From Maribacter forsetii DSM 18668 (GTDB lineage: Bacteria > Bacteroidota > Bacteroidia > Flavobacteriales > Flavobacteriaceae), in contig NZ_JQLH01000001.1 of NCBI RefSeq assembly GCF_000744105.1, forward strand, positions 62,001-126,000: a stretch of 64,000 bases of DNA, given 5' to 3'. A program made the translations under genes and the position numbers. Positions 8,531-16,282 of this stretch are shown one piece after another (the stretch's first letter is position 1; each line of letters begins with the position of its first letter). The notes below the pieces were generated by a model. The model searched no databases. It was not told where the DNA came from and was given only the letters and a program-made list of their open reading frames with translations.

Positions 8531-8878
8531 TTAGTTAAAGAATTTAACCGATAGTTTTTTAACTAACAGGTTATCTATTTTGCGTCTAAAAACATAGGCC
8601 AAAATCAACAATACTCCAAAGAAAGCTCCAGCAATAAGGCAAGCGCCTACCATACTGTCAATCACTTTTGCCAAGTAAACAACACCGGCAACGGTTATAA
8701 ATACCAATGCCATAAAACCAAGACCACCAAATACTGCTGTTTTCAGCAGCATACCAGTGGTCATCGTTAATTGTTGAAACACTTTAAGCCTGTAGTATTC
8801 TTGGGTTTTTTTATAATAAACCTCTCCTACATCAATTGCCTTGTCAGACGTTTCGTTAAGTGAATCAATTATTCCCAT
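8531..8878 (-). CDS. Phage-holin-family (DUF1469-like) membrane protein
   Basis: A 115-residue protein with two transmembrane helices (about 44-68, AVFGGLGFMALVFITVAGVVYL, and 76-96, MVGACLIAGAFFGVLLILAYVF) and basic ends. This is the DUF1469/phage_holin_3_6 architecture, a chromosomal envelope family despite its name; nothing phage-like lies nearby. Its start codon abuts the stop of the YtxH gene, so translation is probably coupled. Confidence 0.8.
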   Translation of the reverse strand: MGIIDSLNETSDKAIDVGEVYYKKTQEYYRLKVFQQLTMTTGMLLKTAVFGGLGFMALVFITVAGVVYLAKVIDSMVGACLIAGAFFGVLLILAYVFRRKIDNLLVKKLSVKFFN

Positions 8879-9211
8879 TTATACTGTTTTCTGCAGTTTC
8901 TTATTTTTAGTCTTTAACTCTGACAATTTCTTCTCTAAAGTTGAAATTACATCTTCAGTTTTATAACTTATATCAGAAACCAAAGACTCAACTCTGGTAT
9001 CTAAAGTTTCTCTTTCGTCAGACATTTTTGAAGCGACTCTATTTTTAAGGTCTAAAGCACTTTCTGTAAAGTTATCTTTTGTTGCCGCTGCCTGATCAGC
9101 AATTAATTTTCTAGTATTCTCACCCTTATCAGGTGCATAAAGAATTCCTAAGGCCGCACCAATTGCAGAACCCGCAATAATTGCTAATAATGTATTTCCA
9201 CTATTGTTCAT
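8879..9211 (-). CDS. YtxH domain protein
   Basis: A 110-residue protein with the YtxH signature: an N-terminal glycine/alanine-rich membrane helix (LLAIIAGSAIGAALGILYAPDKGENTR, about residues 7-26) followed by a long charged coiled coil to the end. YtxH proteins are general-stress proteins in Firmicutes and are common in Bacteroidota. First gene of the YtxH-holin-DUF6327 operon; it overlaps neither neighbour but touches the next gene with no gap. Confidence 0.85.
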   Translation of the reverse strand: MNNSGNTLLAIIAGSAIGAALGILYAPDKGENTRKLIADQAAATKDNFTESALDLKNRVASKMSDERETLDTRVESLVSDISYKTEDVISTLEKKLSELKTKNKKLQKTV

Positions 9212-9396
9212 GTTATAATTTTTTTGGATTAAACGTTTCTTTTAGTAAATAACAATAATTGTTTTATTGTCTTCTACAAAGTTTATATTAAATCACACAA
9301 ATGCTTAACTCTAAACCGTTTAATATTAACTATAACAATCGTTTAAAAGGGTCAAGAATAAAATGAAACGAATTAACCGAAAAACCTTCTTACCTC

Positions 9397-9404
9397 TAAA
9401 TTTG
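9397..9404 (+). promoter_or_regulatory. Probable -7 element, near-leaderless transcript
   Basis: TAAATTTG (TAnnTTTG) ends 4 bp before the ATG of the aldehyde dehydrogenase gene, so the message would start at or very near the start codon. Confidence 0.55.
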
Positions 9405-9408
9405 TACT

Positions 9409-10770
9409 ATGAAAGAATATCAATTAAAGAATCCATATAATGGTACTGTAGTCAATTCTTATACTCAAGATTCGTCTACTGAAATCAGTTTAAAATTAAA
9501 AAAAGCGCTTTCCATAGAAGCATCATGGGCAAGCATGGACATTGCAGATAGGTGTGACCTTTTAACCAATGTTGCTGAGCTGCTTATAGACCGTAAAGAG
9601 GATTATGCAGCATTGATGACACAGGAAATGGGCAAACCGTATTCTCAAGGTATTTCAGAAATAGAAAAATGTGCATGGGTGTGTGATTTTTATGCTTTAA
9701 ATGCTGAAGATTTATTAGCTGATGAAATTATTGAAACAGATGCGGATGAAAGTTTTATAAGTCATGATCCCTTAGGATGTGTTCTTGCTGTTATGCCGTG
9801 GAATTATCCGTTTTGGCAAGTATTACGTTTTGCCGCGCCTACATTGACCGCAGGTAATACGGCAATGCTGAAACACGCGCAAAATGTAACTGGATGTTCT
9901 TTGGCTATTGAACAGCTATTTTTAGATGCCGGATATCCCGAAGGATGTTTTCAAAGTATAAAGGCCGGTCACGAAGAAATTGAAAATCTTATTGGCAATG
10001 ATGGTATTAAAGCGGTAACTCTTACCGGAAGCGAAAAAGCTGGAAAATCAATTGCAGCTACCGCAGGATCCAACCTTAAAAAATCGGTTCTAGAACTTGG
10101 CGGTAATAACGCTTGCATCGTTTGGGAAGATGCTGATTTAGAAAAGTATATTAAAACCATGGCAACGGCTCGTATGCAAAATACCGGGCAAAGTTGTATT
10201 GCAGCAAAACGTTTTATTGTATGTGCCGATATCTATGATGATTTTTTAGCACATTTTACCGAGCAAGTAAAGTCTTTTAAAATTGGCGACCCCATGCAAG
10301 AAGATACTTTTATTGGTGTTATGGCTCGTGAAGACCTGGCAGAGGAATTACAAGAACAAGTAGATAAGTCGATAGCGTTAGGCGCAAAGGTTGTTCTTGG
10401 CAATGAAAGGGATGGCGCTTATTTTGCCCCTACCATATTAACTGAGGTAACCGCAGAAATGCCCGTTTTCAAAGAAGAAACTTTTGGACCGGTTGCAGCT
10501 ATTCTTAAAGCAAAAGATAGGGATGAGGCGATTGCCTTGGCCACAAACTCTAGACTAGGACTTGGCAGCATGCTCTTTACAGAAGATATTGATGCTGCAA
10601 TGAACGTGATATCTAATATACCTGATGGCGCATTTTTTATAAATGATATGGTAAAATCTGACCCAAGACTACCTTTTGGAGGTACTAAGGCATCGGGTTA
10701 TGGACGAGAATTATCTAGAGAAGGAATATTAGAATTCGTAAACAAAAAAACAGTATACATTAAAAAATAA
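9409..10770 (+). CDS. NAD(P)-dependent aldehyde dehydrogenase (succinate-semialdehyde dehydrogenase type)
   Basis: A 453-residue aldehyde dehydrogenase. Visible active-site parts: the MPWNYPFW motif with Asn132, the general base Glu229 in LELGGNN, the nucleophile Cys263 in NTGQSC, and the EETFGPV cofactor block near 355. The short length without an N-terminal extension and the NTGQSCIAAKR and PFGGTKASGYGRE blocks match the bacterial Sad/GabD-like succinate-semialdehyde dehydrogenase group, so oxidation of succinate semialdehyde or a similar short aldehyde is likely. A 56-codon membrane protein gene follows after 5 bp. Confidence 0.85.
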   Translation: MKEYQLKNPYNGTVVNSYTQDSSTEISLKLKKALSIEASWASMDIADRCDLLTNVAELLIDRKEDYAALMTQEMGKPYSQGISEIEKCAWVCDFYALNAEDLLADEIIETDADESFISHDPLGCVLAVMPWNYPFWQVLRFAAPTLTAGNTAMLKHAQNVTGCSLAIEQLFLDAGYPEGCFQSIKAGHEEIENLIGNDGIKAVTLTGSEKAGKSIAATAGSNLKKSVLELGGNNACIVWEDADLEKYIKTMATARMQNTGQSCIAAKRFIVCADIYDDFLAHFTEQVKSFKIGDPMQEDTFIGVMAREDLAEELQEQVDKSIALGAKVVLGNERDGAYFAPTILTEVTAEMPVFKEETFGPVAAILKAKDRDEAIALATNSRLGLGSMLFTEDIDAAMNVISNIPDGAFFINDMVKSDPRLPFGGTKASGYGRELSREGILEFVNKKTVYIKK

Positions 10771-10775
10771 ATATC

Positions 10776-10946
10776 ATGAAAAAAAATAATCAAGAGACAA
10801 AATTTGTAAAAGAACCTGAAGAAAACACAAGAGAATTCATCCTTCAGAAGAATAAAAAAACAAAATTAGGGGTAACTATTCTAGTTGCTTTTTTAGTACT
10901 TCTTATTGGTGGTATCATCATATCAAACGTGTTTTTTACCAATTAG
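10776..10946 (+). CDS. Small single-pass membrane protein (56 aa)
   Basis: An open frame of 56 codons starts with ATG 5 bp after the aldehyde dehydrogenase stop. It encodes a charged N-terminal half (MKKNNQETKFVKEPEEN) and one hydrophobic helix (about residues 31-51, LGVTILVAFLVLLIGGIII) ending in NVFFTN. Close spacing and the clear membrane-protein composition support it as a real, co-transcribed gene. No family recognised. Confidence 0.6.
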   Translation: MKKNNQETKFVKEPEENTREFILQKNKKTKLGVTILVAFLVLLIGGIIISNVFFTN

Positions 10947-10985
10947 AGAGGGCAAGATATTGCCAGTATTAACTTAACTATATTT

Positions 10986-13900
10986 ATGATCGACCAACCA
11001 CTTCAAATTATTGAAGCAAACTATAAAACGATAAAATTCATCAGTTTTACATTCGCATTGCTGTTGCTTTCTTCATGCGCTACGTATATAGAACAGAGCA
11101 ATGTACAAGAGAACAACTTGCCTGTAGATAAAGAAATTACGTATTCATTCTACATAGCTGGTGGCTTGGGCAATGCTTCGTCTGCACCGAACAATGCTCT
11201 TTTAAAACGATTTAAAGAAGAGCTTGACAATGCTTCTGAAAATAGCACATTAGTATTGACCGGTGATAACATTTCGCCCGAAAGCAGTAATTGGAAAGTT
11301 GATAGTTTACTTATAAAGCAACAGCTAGACTTTTCATCGGGCTTTAAAGGAGAAACTGTTTTCTTGCCTGGTAATAATGAATGGAAAAGCTACGAGCTAG
11401 ATAAAATTGAAAGGGTAGAGAATTACCTTAAAGATGTCAATAGAAAAAATACAGCGGTCGTACCCAATAATGGCTGTCCTATTGACCACCAGGTTATCAA
11501 CGATGATTTAGATTTAATTCTTGTTGATTCTAAGTGGTTTGTGGCAAATTGGTCTAGAATAGAAGGCATTAATAGCAAGTGTACAGATATTATTACCCGC
11601 AGACGGTTTATGGAAGAGTTGGAAGGGTATATTGGTGATGGCCAGGGTAAAAATATTGTTATTGCCATGCACCACCCCGTATTTACCAATGGTACTTATG
11701 CCGGTAAAACAACGGTAAAAGACCATGCTACCCCATTACCTTTATTGGGCACTGTTAAGAATGCCGTAATGGATCTTGGTGCCTTTGACCCTGAACATGT
11801 AAACTCAAGGCGTTACAATTACCTGCGCATTGCTGTAAGCGCTTTGGCACAAGCCAATGACCGAATTACACTAATTTCTGGTCATGAAGAAAGTTTACAA
11901 TTATTAGAAGGTGGCGGTATTCACCAAATCGTAAGTGGTTCCCTTGGCGAAAAAAGTGCTGCAAAAATGAGCCCAGGTAGGATCACCGCTATAGGTGGTT
12001 CTATAGAATATCATGGAGAATATGTGTATGGTGAAAGAGGTTTTGCACGTTTAGACTATTTTAAAGATGGCAGCTCAAAAGTTACTTTCATTTTAGAAAA
12101 TGAACTCAACTCAAGCAAAACTTTTGATGTTTTGCCTAAAAAAGAAGAAAAAAGAACGTACGACCAATTTGCCGTAAGTGCCGAAGCCACTAAAGAGGCT
12201 AAAATATTAGACAACCCAAAAGATTACAACAAAAGTGGATTCTATAAATTTCTATGGGGTGAACGCTACCGTACATATTACGGTCTGCCCGTTGAAGCTC
12301 CCATTGTTCAATTAGATACGCTATATAATGGCTTATCGGTTGTTAAAGAAGGTGGAGGGCACCAGTCTTTCTCTCTTCGTTTAGAAGATGAAAAAGGTAA
12401 ACAATATGCTATGCGCTCGCTTCAAAAAAGTGCATTGAAATTTTTAAAATTTAAGCTGCCCGGTATTTCATACAATACTCAGGATTACCAAGATACATGG
12501 GCAGAAAAGGCGATTTCCGATTTCTTTACTACAGCACACCCTTATATGCAATTGGTAATTGATCCGTTAACGGCATCTGTAGATATCAATAATTCTGATA
12601 CCGATTTGTTTTTTGTACCAAAACAGGATAATCTTAAGGAACATAATGAGAATTTTGGTGACCAACTATATTATATAGAAAGAAGACCATCTGAAGAGCA
12701 GGCACATTATAAGGGATACAGAAGAACTATTAACGAAACATCGGGCGAGGTTACAGATTACGAAAGTACTACTGATATGCTCGAGAAGATAAAAAGCGAT
12801 GAATCTTACTGGGTAGATGAAAGAAGTTTTATAAGAGCCCGTATTTTTGATATGTTGATCGGAGATTGGGACCGTCACCAAGATCAATGGAGATGGATAG
12901 AATACGAGAGTCCAGATGGTGAAAAAGAATTTATGCCCGTACCAAGAGATAGGGATAATGCCTTCCCTAGATTTGATGGCAAGGTAATTCCGTTTCTACA
13001 ATGGTTTGTTCCCGGCACCAGAAATTGGGAATCTTATGATGAGGATGTAGATAATGTGAAATGGTTTAATCTATCCGGTAGCGGTTTAGACAGAACCTTA
13101 ACTACTGCTCACGGACCAGAAGTTTGGATCGAAGAAGCCAAGGCGATACAAAAAGGTATGACACCTGAGGTTATAGAAAATGCTTTTAACCGTTTACCAA
13201 AATCAGTACAAGACGAAACTTCTGAGTATATCAAAAAGAGTCTAAAACAGCGCCTTTTAACATTGCCAGAAACTGCCGAAAATTATGCAACTTACCTCAA
13301 TAAGATTGTTGCTGTCATTGGTACAGAAAAAGATGATATTTTCACTATGACCCGTATGAAAAACGGAAATACAAAAGTAGAAGTAAAACGAATTTTCACC
13401 GATAAAAAGAATGAGCTTATATATTCAAGAACTTTCAATGACAGTCTAACCAAAGAGGTTTGGATCTATGGTTTAGGAGATGACGACAAATTTGTAGTTG
13501 AAGGCAATGCAAAGCCTAAAACAAAATTGAGGATTATTGGTGGTTACGGTAAAGACACGTATACAGTTGCCAATAAGAAAAAGGTGAAGTTATATGATTG
13601 GGAACATGAGAAAATCAATATTGAAGATTTACAACCCAAGACTTTATTAACGGACAATTACAAAACAAACACCTTCCATTTCAGATATTTTAAACCGAAT
13701 ACCAATGTGTTAGTGCCAAGCCTAGGTTTTAGAACCGATGATGGTATGTTCTTAGGTGCAACAAATACATATACACAACATGGTATTGACGGTAATTCTT
13801 TTAGACAGCAACATACGGTAAGTGCAAACTATTATTTTAAATTTAAAGCTGCAGAACTTTCATATTCTGGAATTTATGGAAGTGTTTTCCCTGGATGGAA

Positions 13901-14726
13901 TTTTGAAATGGATGCCTATTTTGCGAATGATCGTTACGTAAGCAACTTCTTTGGGTATGGTAACGAAACCGTAAACAATGAAGATGCCTTAGATCGAGAT
14001 TATTACAGAGGAAGAATCAGAACTTTTAAAGCAAGTGCCGGGTTGGCATACTATAGCTTACGTATAAAAGGTTTGTTTGAATCATTTAAAGTAGCAGATA
14101 ATCCTGACCGTCTTTTTACACCCGCAAACTTAGAGGATGATATTTTCGAAAACCAGAATTATGGTGGCGTAGAATTGACTGGTAATTATGATCGTGACGA
14201 CGCTGGAGATTTTCCTTCAAAAGCTATTTATTTCGGTTTTTCAGCAGGATATAAAATCAATATTAACAACAACTCCAATAAGTTTGGTTATGCCTCATTG
14301 AAAGTGGGAATTGATCATAAATTGGAACCCAAGGGGGATCTGGTGTTAAGTACAACCGCGGAGTATAAAGGTCTTTTTGATTATAACGACGTCTATTTTT
14401 ACCATACCCCATCAATTGGCGGTAATAACGGATTACGAGGATTTAGGGATGAGCGTTTTACAGGTAAGTCTTATTTCTACCAGTCTTCTGACCTAAAATT
14501 GAAGCTTAAACGTTACGTTACAGCTGTATCGCCAGTAACCATTGGTATGTATGGCGGCTTTGATTATGGTAGAGTATGGATGCCCAATGAAGGTTCAAAC
14601 GTATGGCACACCTCACAAGGTGGTGGATTCTGGATCAGTAGCTTAAAAGCACTTACATTTAATGTTGGATATTTCAATTCTAAAGAAAGTAATCTTATTC
14701 AAGTAGGTTTTGGATTATCCTTTTAG
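10986..14726 (+). CDS. Giant lipoprotein: degenerate metallophosphatase, kinase-like segment and outer-membrane barrel
   Basis: The 1246-residue protein begins with a signal peptide ending in a lipobox (LLLSSC). Residues about 50-370 follow the metallophosphatase layout (TGDNISP, PGNNEW, AMHHPVF, ISGHEES), but several metal or acid residues differ from the family: GGLGN for GDAGN, GNNE for GNHD/E and GHEE for GHEH. Residues about 440-690 carry DMLIGDWDRHQDQW (622-635) and PRDRDNAF (653-660), resembling the catalytic loop and metal-binding Asp of FAM20/HipA-type atypical kinases. From about 890 a beta-barrel follows, with the Omp85/surface-antigen LRGF-like motif NGLRGFRDERF and a terminal aromatic residue (LSF). 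It should sit in the outer membrane. Confidence 0.75.
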   Translation: MIDQPLQIIEANYKTIKFISFTFALLLLSSCATYIEQSNVQENNLPVDKEITYSFYIAGGLGNASSAPNNALLKRFKEELDNASENSTLVLTGDNISPESSNWKVDSLLIKQQLDFSSGFKGETVFLPGNNEWKSYELDKIERVENYLKDVNRKNTAVVPNNGCPIDHQVINDDLDLILVDSKWFVANWSRIEGINSKCTDIITRRRFMEELEGYIGDGQGKNIVIAMHHPVFTNGTYAGKTTVKDHATPLPLLGTVKNAVMDLGAFDPEHVNSRRYNYLRIAVSALAQANDRITLISGHEESLQLLEGGGIHQIVSGSLGEKSAAKMSPGRITAIGGSIEYHGEYVYGERGFARLDYFKDGSSKVTFILENELNSSKTFDVLPKKEEKRTYDQFAVSAEATKEAKILDNPKDYNKSGFYKFLWGERYRTYYGLPVEAPIVQLDTLYNGLSVVKEGGGHQSFSLRLEDEKGKQYAMRSLQKSALKFLKFKLPGISYNTQDYQDTWAEKAISDFFTTAHPYMQLVIDPLTASVDINNSDTDLFFVPKQDNLKEHNENFGDQLYYIERRPSEEQAHYKGYRRTINETSGEVTDYESTTDMLEKIKSDESYWVDERSFIRARIFDMLIGDWDRHQDQWRWIEYESPDGEKEFMPVPRDRDNAFPRFDGKVIPFLQWFVPGTRNWESYDEDVDNVKWFNLSGSGLDRTLTTAHGPEVWIEEAKAIQKGMTPEVIENAFNRLPKSVQDETSEYIKKSLKQRLLTLPETAENYATYLNKIVAVIGTEKDDIFTMTRMKNGNTKVEVKRIFTDKKNELIYSRTFNDSLTKEVWIYGLGDDDKFVVEGNAKPKTKLRIIGGYGKDTYTVANKKKVKLYDWEHEKINIEDLQPKTLLTDNYKTNTFHFRYFKPNTNVLVPSLGFRTDDGMFLGATNTYTQHGIDGNSFRQQHTVSANYYFKFKAAELSYSGIYGSVFPGWNFEMDAYFANDRYVSNFFGYGNETVNNEDALDRDYYRGRIRTFKASAGLAYYSLRIKGLFESFKVADNPDRLFTPANLEDDIFENQNYGGVELTGNYDRDDAGDFPSKAIYFGFSAGYKININNNSNKFGYASLKVGIDHKLEPKGDLVLSTTAEYKGLFDYNDVYFYHTPSIGGNNGLRGFRDERFTGKSYFYQSSDLKLKLKRYVTAVSPVTIGMYGGFDYGRVWMPNEGSNVWHTSQGGGFWISSLKALTFNVGYFNSKESNLIQVGFGLSF

Positions 14727-14737
14727 CGTAAGAGAAT

Positions 14738-14745
14738 TAATTTTG
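14738..14745 (+). promoter_or_regulatory. Probable -7 element of the HD-PycTM gene
   Basis: TAATTTTG (TAnnTTTG) lies 28 bp before the ATG at 14774 and just after the stop of the giant lipoprotein gene, so the HD protein probably has its own promoter. Confidence 0.5.
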
Positions 14746-14773
14746 TACTTTTCTAAAGTATTATAAAACCAAT

Positions 14774-15985
14774 ATGTCAACAATAGTTTCTAAAGCCGAG
14801 GTATTTGCCACTGATCAATTGACCGGCGATATCAACCCGAGATTTCTATATCATAACCTTAGGCATACGCAGCGTGTTGTAGATAGTGCCAAAGAGCTGA
14901 TCGAAGGTGAAAAAATTGGTAATGAGGAAAGTGAGTTGCTTTTAGTGGCCGCATGGTTTCACGATCTTGGTTATACCATTTCATACACGAATCACGAAGA
15001 ATATAGTTCTCAATTGGCAAAAGATTTCTTGACCAAGCACCAAATGCCAAAGTCATTTGTTGAGAGGGTGCAAAGCCTTATTATGGCTACGAAGAAAAAT
15101 TATGAGCCTGATAGCGAATTAGAAAAAATAATAAGAGATGCCGACTCCTCTCATTTTCACGTAAAGAATTTTACCGCAACTACAGAGCTGTTACGAGAAG
15201 AGCTTTCTCTTATGGGCAGGCAAAACAGTTCTTCGACAGAATGGCGAGAAGAAAACATTACACTTTTACGTACAAGACATCGATTTTATACTGATTATGC
15301 CATTGAAAATTGGCAAAAAGGAAAAGATAAGAATGTAAAGAGGCTCATTAAGGCAAGAAAGAAGAACAATGAGCTTATTAAAAAAGAGAGCTTAAAAGCA
15401 AAATATAAAGGAGAGTTACCAGATAGGGGAATACAAACTTTATATAGGGTTACCTTACAAAATCACTTAAAACTCAGTGATATTGCCGATACCAAAGCGA
15501 ATATTTTACTTTCGGTAAATGCTATAATTATATCTATGGCATTGGCAAATCTGGTTCCCAAATTAGATAATCCATCAAACGATTACCTATTTTATCCTAC
15601 GTTCCTGTTCATTGTTTTTAGTGTGGTTTCTATGGTCATGTCTATTATTGCAACAAAACCCAATATTACCACTGGGCAGTTTACAGAAGAAGAAGTGACG
15701 ACTAAAAAGGTTAACCTATTGTTCTTTGGAAATTTTCATAAAATGAAGTTGGAGCAGTATAATTGGGCAATGAACGAGCTTATAAAAGACAAAGATTATA
15801 TCTACAGTTCATTGACAAAAGATCTTTATTTTTTGGGTGTTGTATTGGAAAGAAAGTACAGAATTCTACGTTGGACCTACACCGTTTTTATGGTAGGTAT
15901 GATTATTTCAGTAATTGTATTTGGTATAGCACTGAAATTCTACGGGCCAGAAAGAGTCTTGGAACTCCCTGTAATGCAGCCGTAA
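14774..15985 (+). CDS. HD-domain phosphohydrolase fused to a Pycsar-type transmembrane effector module (DUF5706)
   Basis: Residues 1-210 form an HD domain with all expected metal ligands in place: His in NLRHT (27-31), His63-Asp64 in WFHDLGY, and Asp122/Asp124 in RDADSSH. Residues about 220-395 match the Pycsar effector transmembrane (PycTM/DUF5706) layout: the helix LYRVTLQNHLKLSDIADTKA, two close membrane helices (about 243-261 and 272-293) and a third near the end (about 374-395). In Pycsar defence, cCMP or cUMP activates PycTM proteins to disrupt the membrane. No adjacent pyrimidine cyclase gene is present. The HD part could degrade a cyclic nucleotide. Defence function is an inference. 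Confidence 0.75.
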   Translation: MSTIVSKAEVFATDQLTGDINPRFLYHNLRHTQRVVDSAKELIEGEKIGNEESELLLVAAWFHDLGYTISYTNHEEYSSQLAKDFLTKHQMPKSFVERVQSLIMATKKNYEPDSELEKIIRDADSSHFHVKNFTATTELLREELSLMGRQNSSSTEWREENITLLRTRHRFYTDYAIENWQKGKDKNVKRLIKARKKNNELIKKESLKAKYKGELPDRGIQTLYRVTLQNHLKLSDIADTKANILLSVNAIIISMALANLVPKLDNPSNDYLFYPTFLFIVFSVVSMVMSIIATKPNITTGQFTEEEVTTKKVNLLFFGNFHKMKLEQYNWAMNELIKDKDYIYSSLTKDLYFLGVVLERKYRILRWTYTVFMVGMIISVIVFGIALKFYGPERVLELPVMQP

Positions 15986-16012
15986 TCGAAATTTTAAAAC
16001 TTGATAGCTGGT

Positions 16013-16138
16013 TTACACTCCAAATGTCATTAGTCCTACACACAATAATATACCTATTGCGGCAATTACTATGGTGAATTTTAATGCCTTTGCCAAAACT
16101 GGCTCTTTATTTTGATTATTTATATTTACCCTGGTCAT
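16013..16138 (-). CDS. Small single-pass membrane protein (41 aa)
   Basis: A 41-codon frame with an ATG start encodes a polar N-terminus (MTRVNINNQNKEPVLAKAL) and one hydrophobic helix (FTIVIAAIGILLCVGLMTFG). It occupies the only gap between the HD-PycTM gene and the nitrate cluster and is convergent with the former. The composition is that of a real membrane microprotein, but no family is recognised and the next gene upstream on this strand is far away. Confidence 0.45.
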   Translation of the reverse strand: MTRVNINNQNKEPVLAKALKFTIVIAAIGILLCVGLMTFGV

Positions 16139-16282
16139 GAGGGGTGGTCTATTTAAGATTACACCACAAAATTATGCCTAAACAGAGTATGGTTTTGACT
16201 TCATAGCTGAATTTATTACCTCCATTACAACTTCATTAACATATTGACACATAGTTAGATACCATATTTCTTTAATTTGCAT

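Noticed and set aside
8531..8878. Phage-holin-family gene as a sign of a prophage
   Set aside because: No other phage genes lie nearby, and this family with YtxH and DUF6327 is a normal chromosomal envelope operon in Flavobacteriia.
11081..11145. TACGTA hexamers inside coding regions (also near 13932, 14051, 25553, 26871, 45652 and others) as further nitrate operators
   Set aside because: They are single half-sites within genes without a partner at the 4-bp spacing; only intergenic paired sites were kept.
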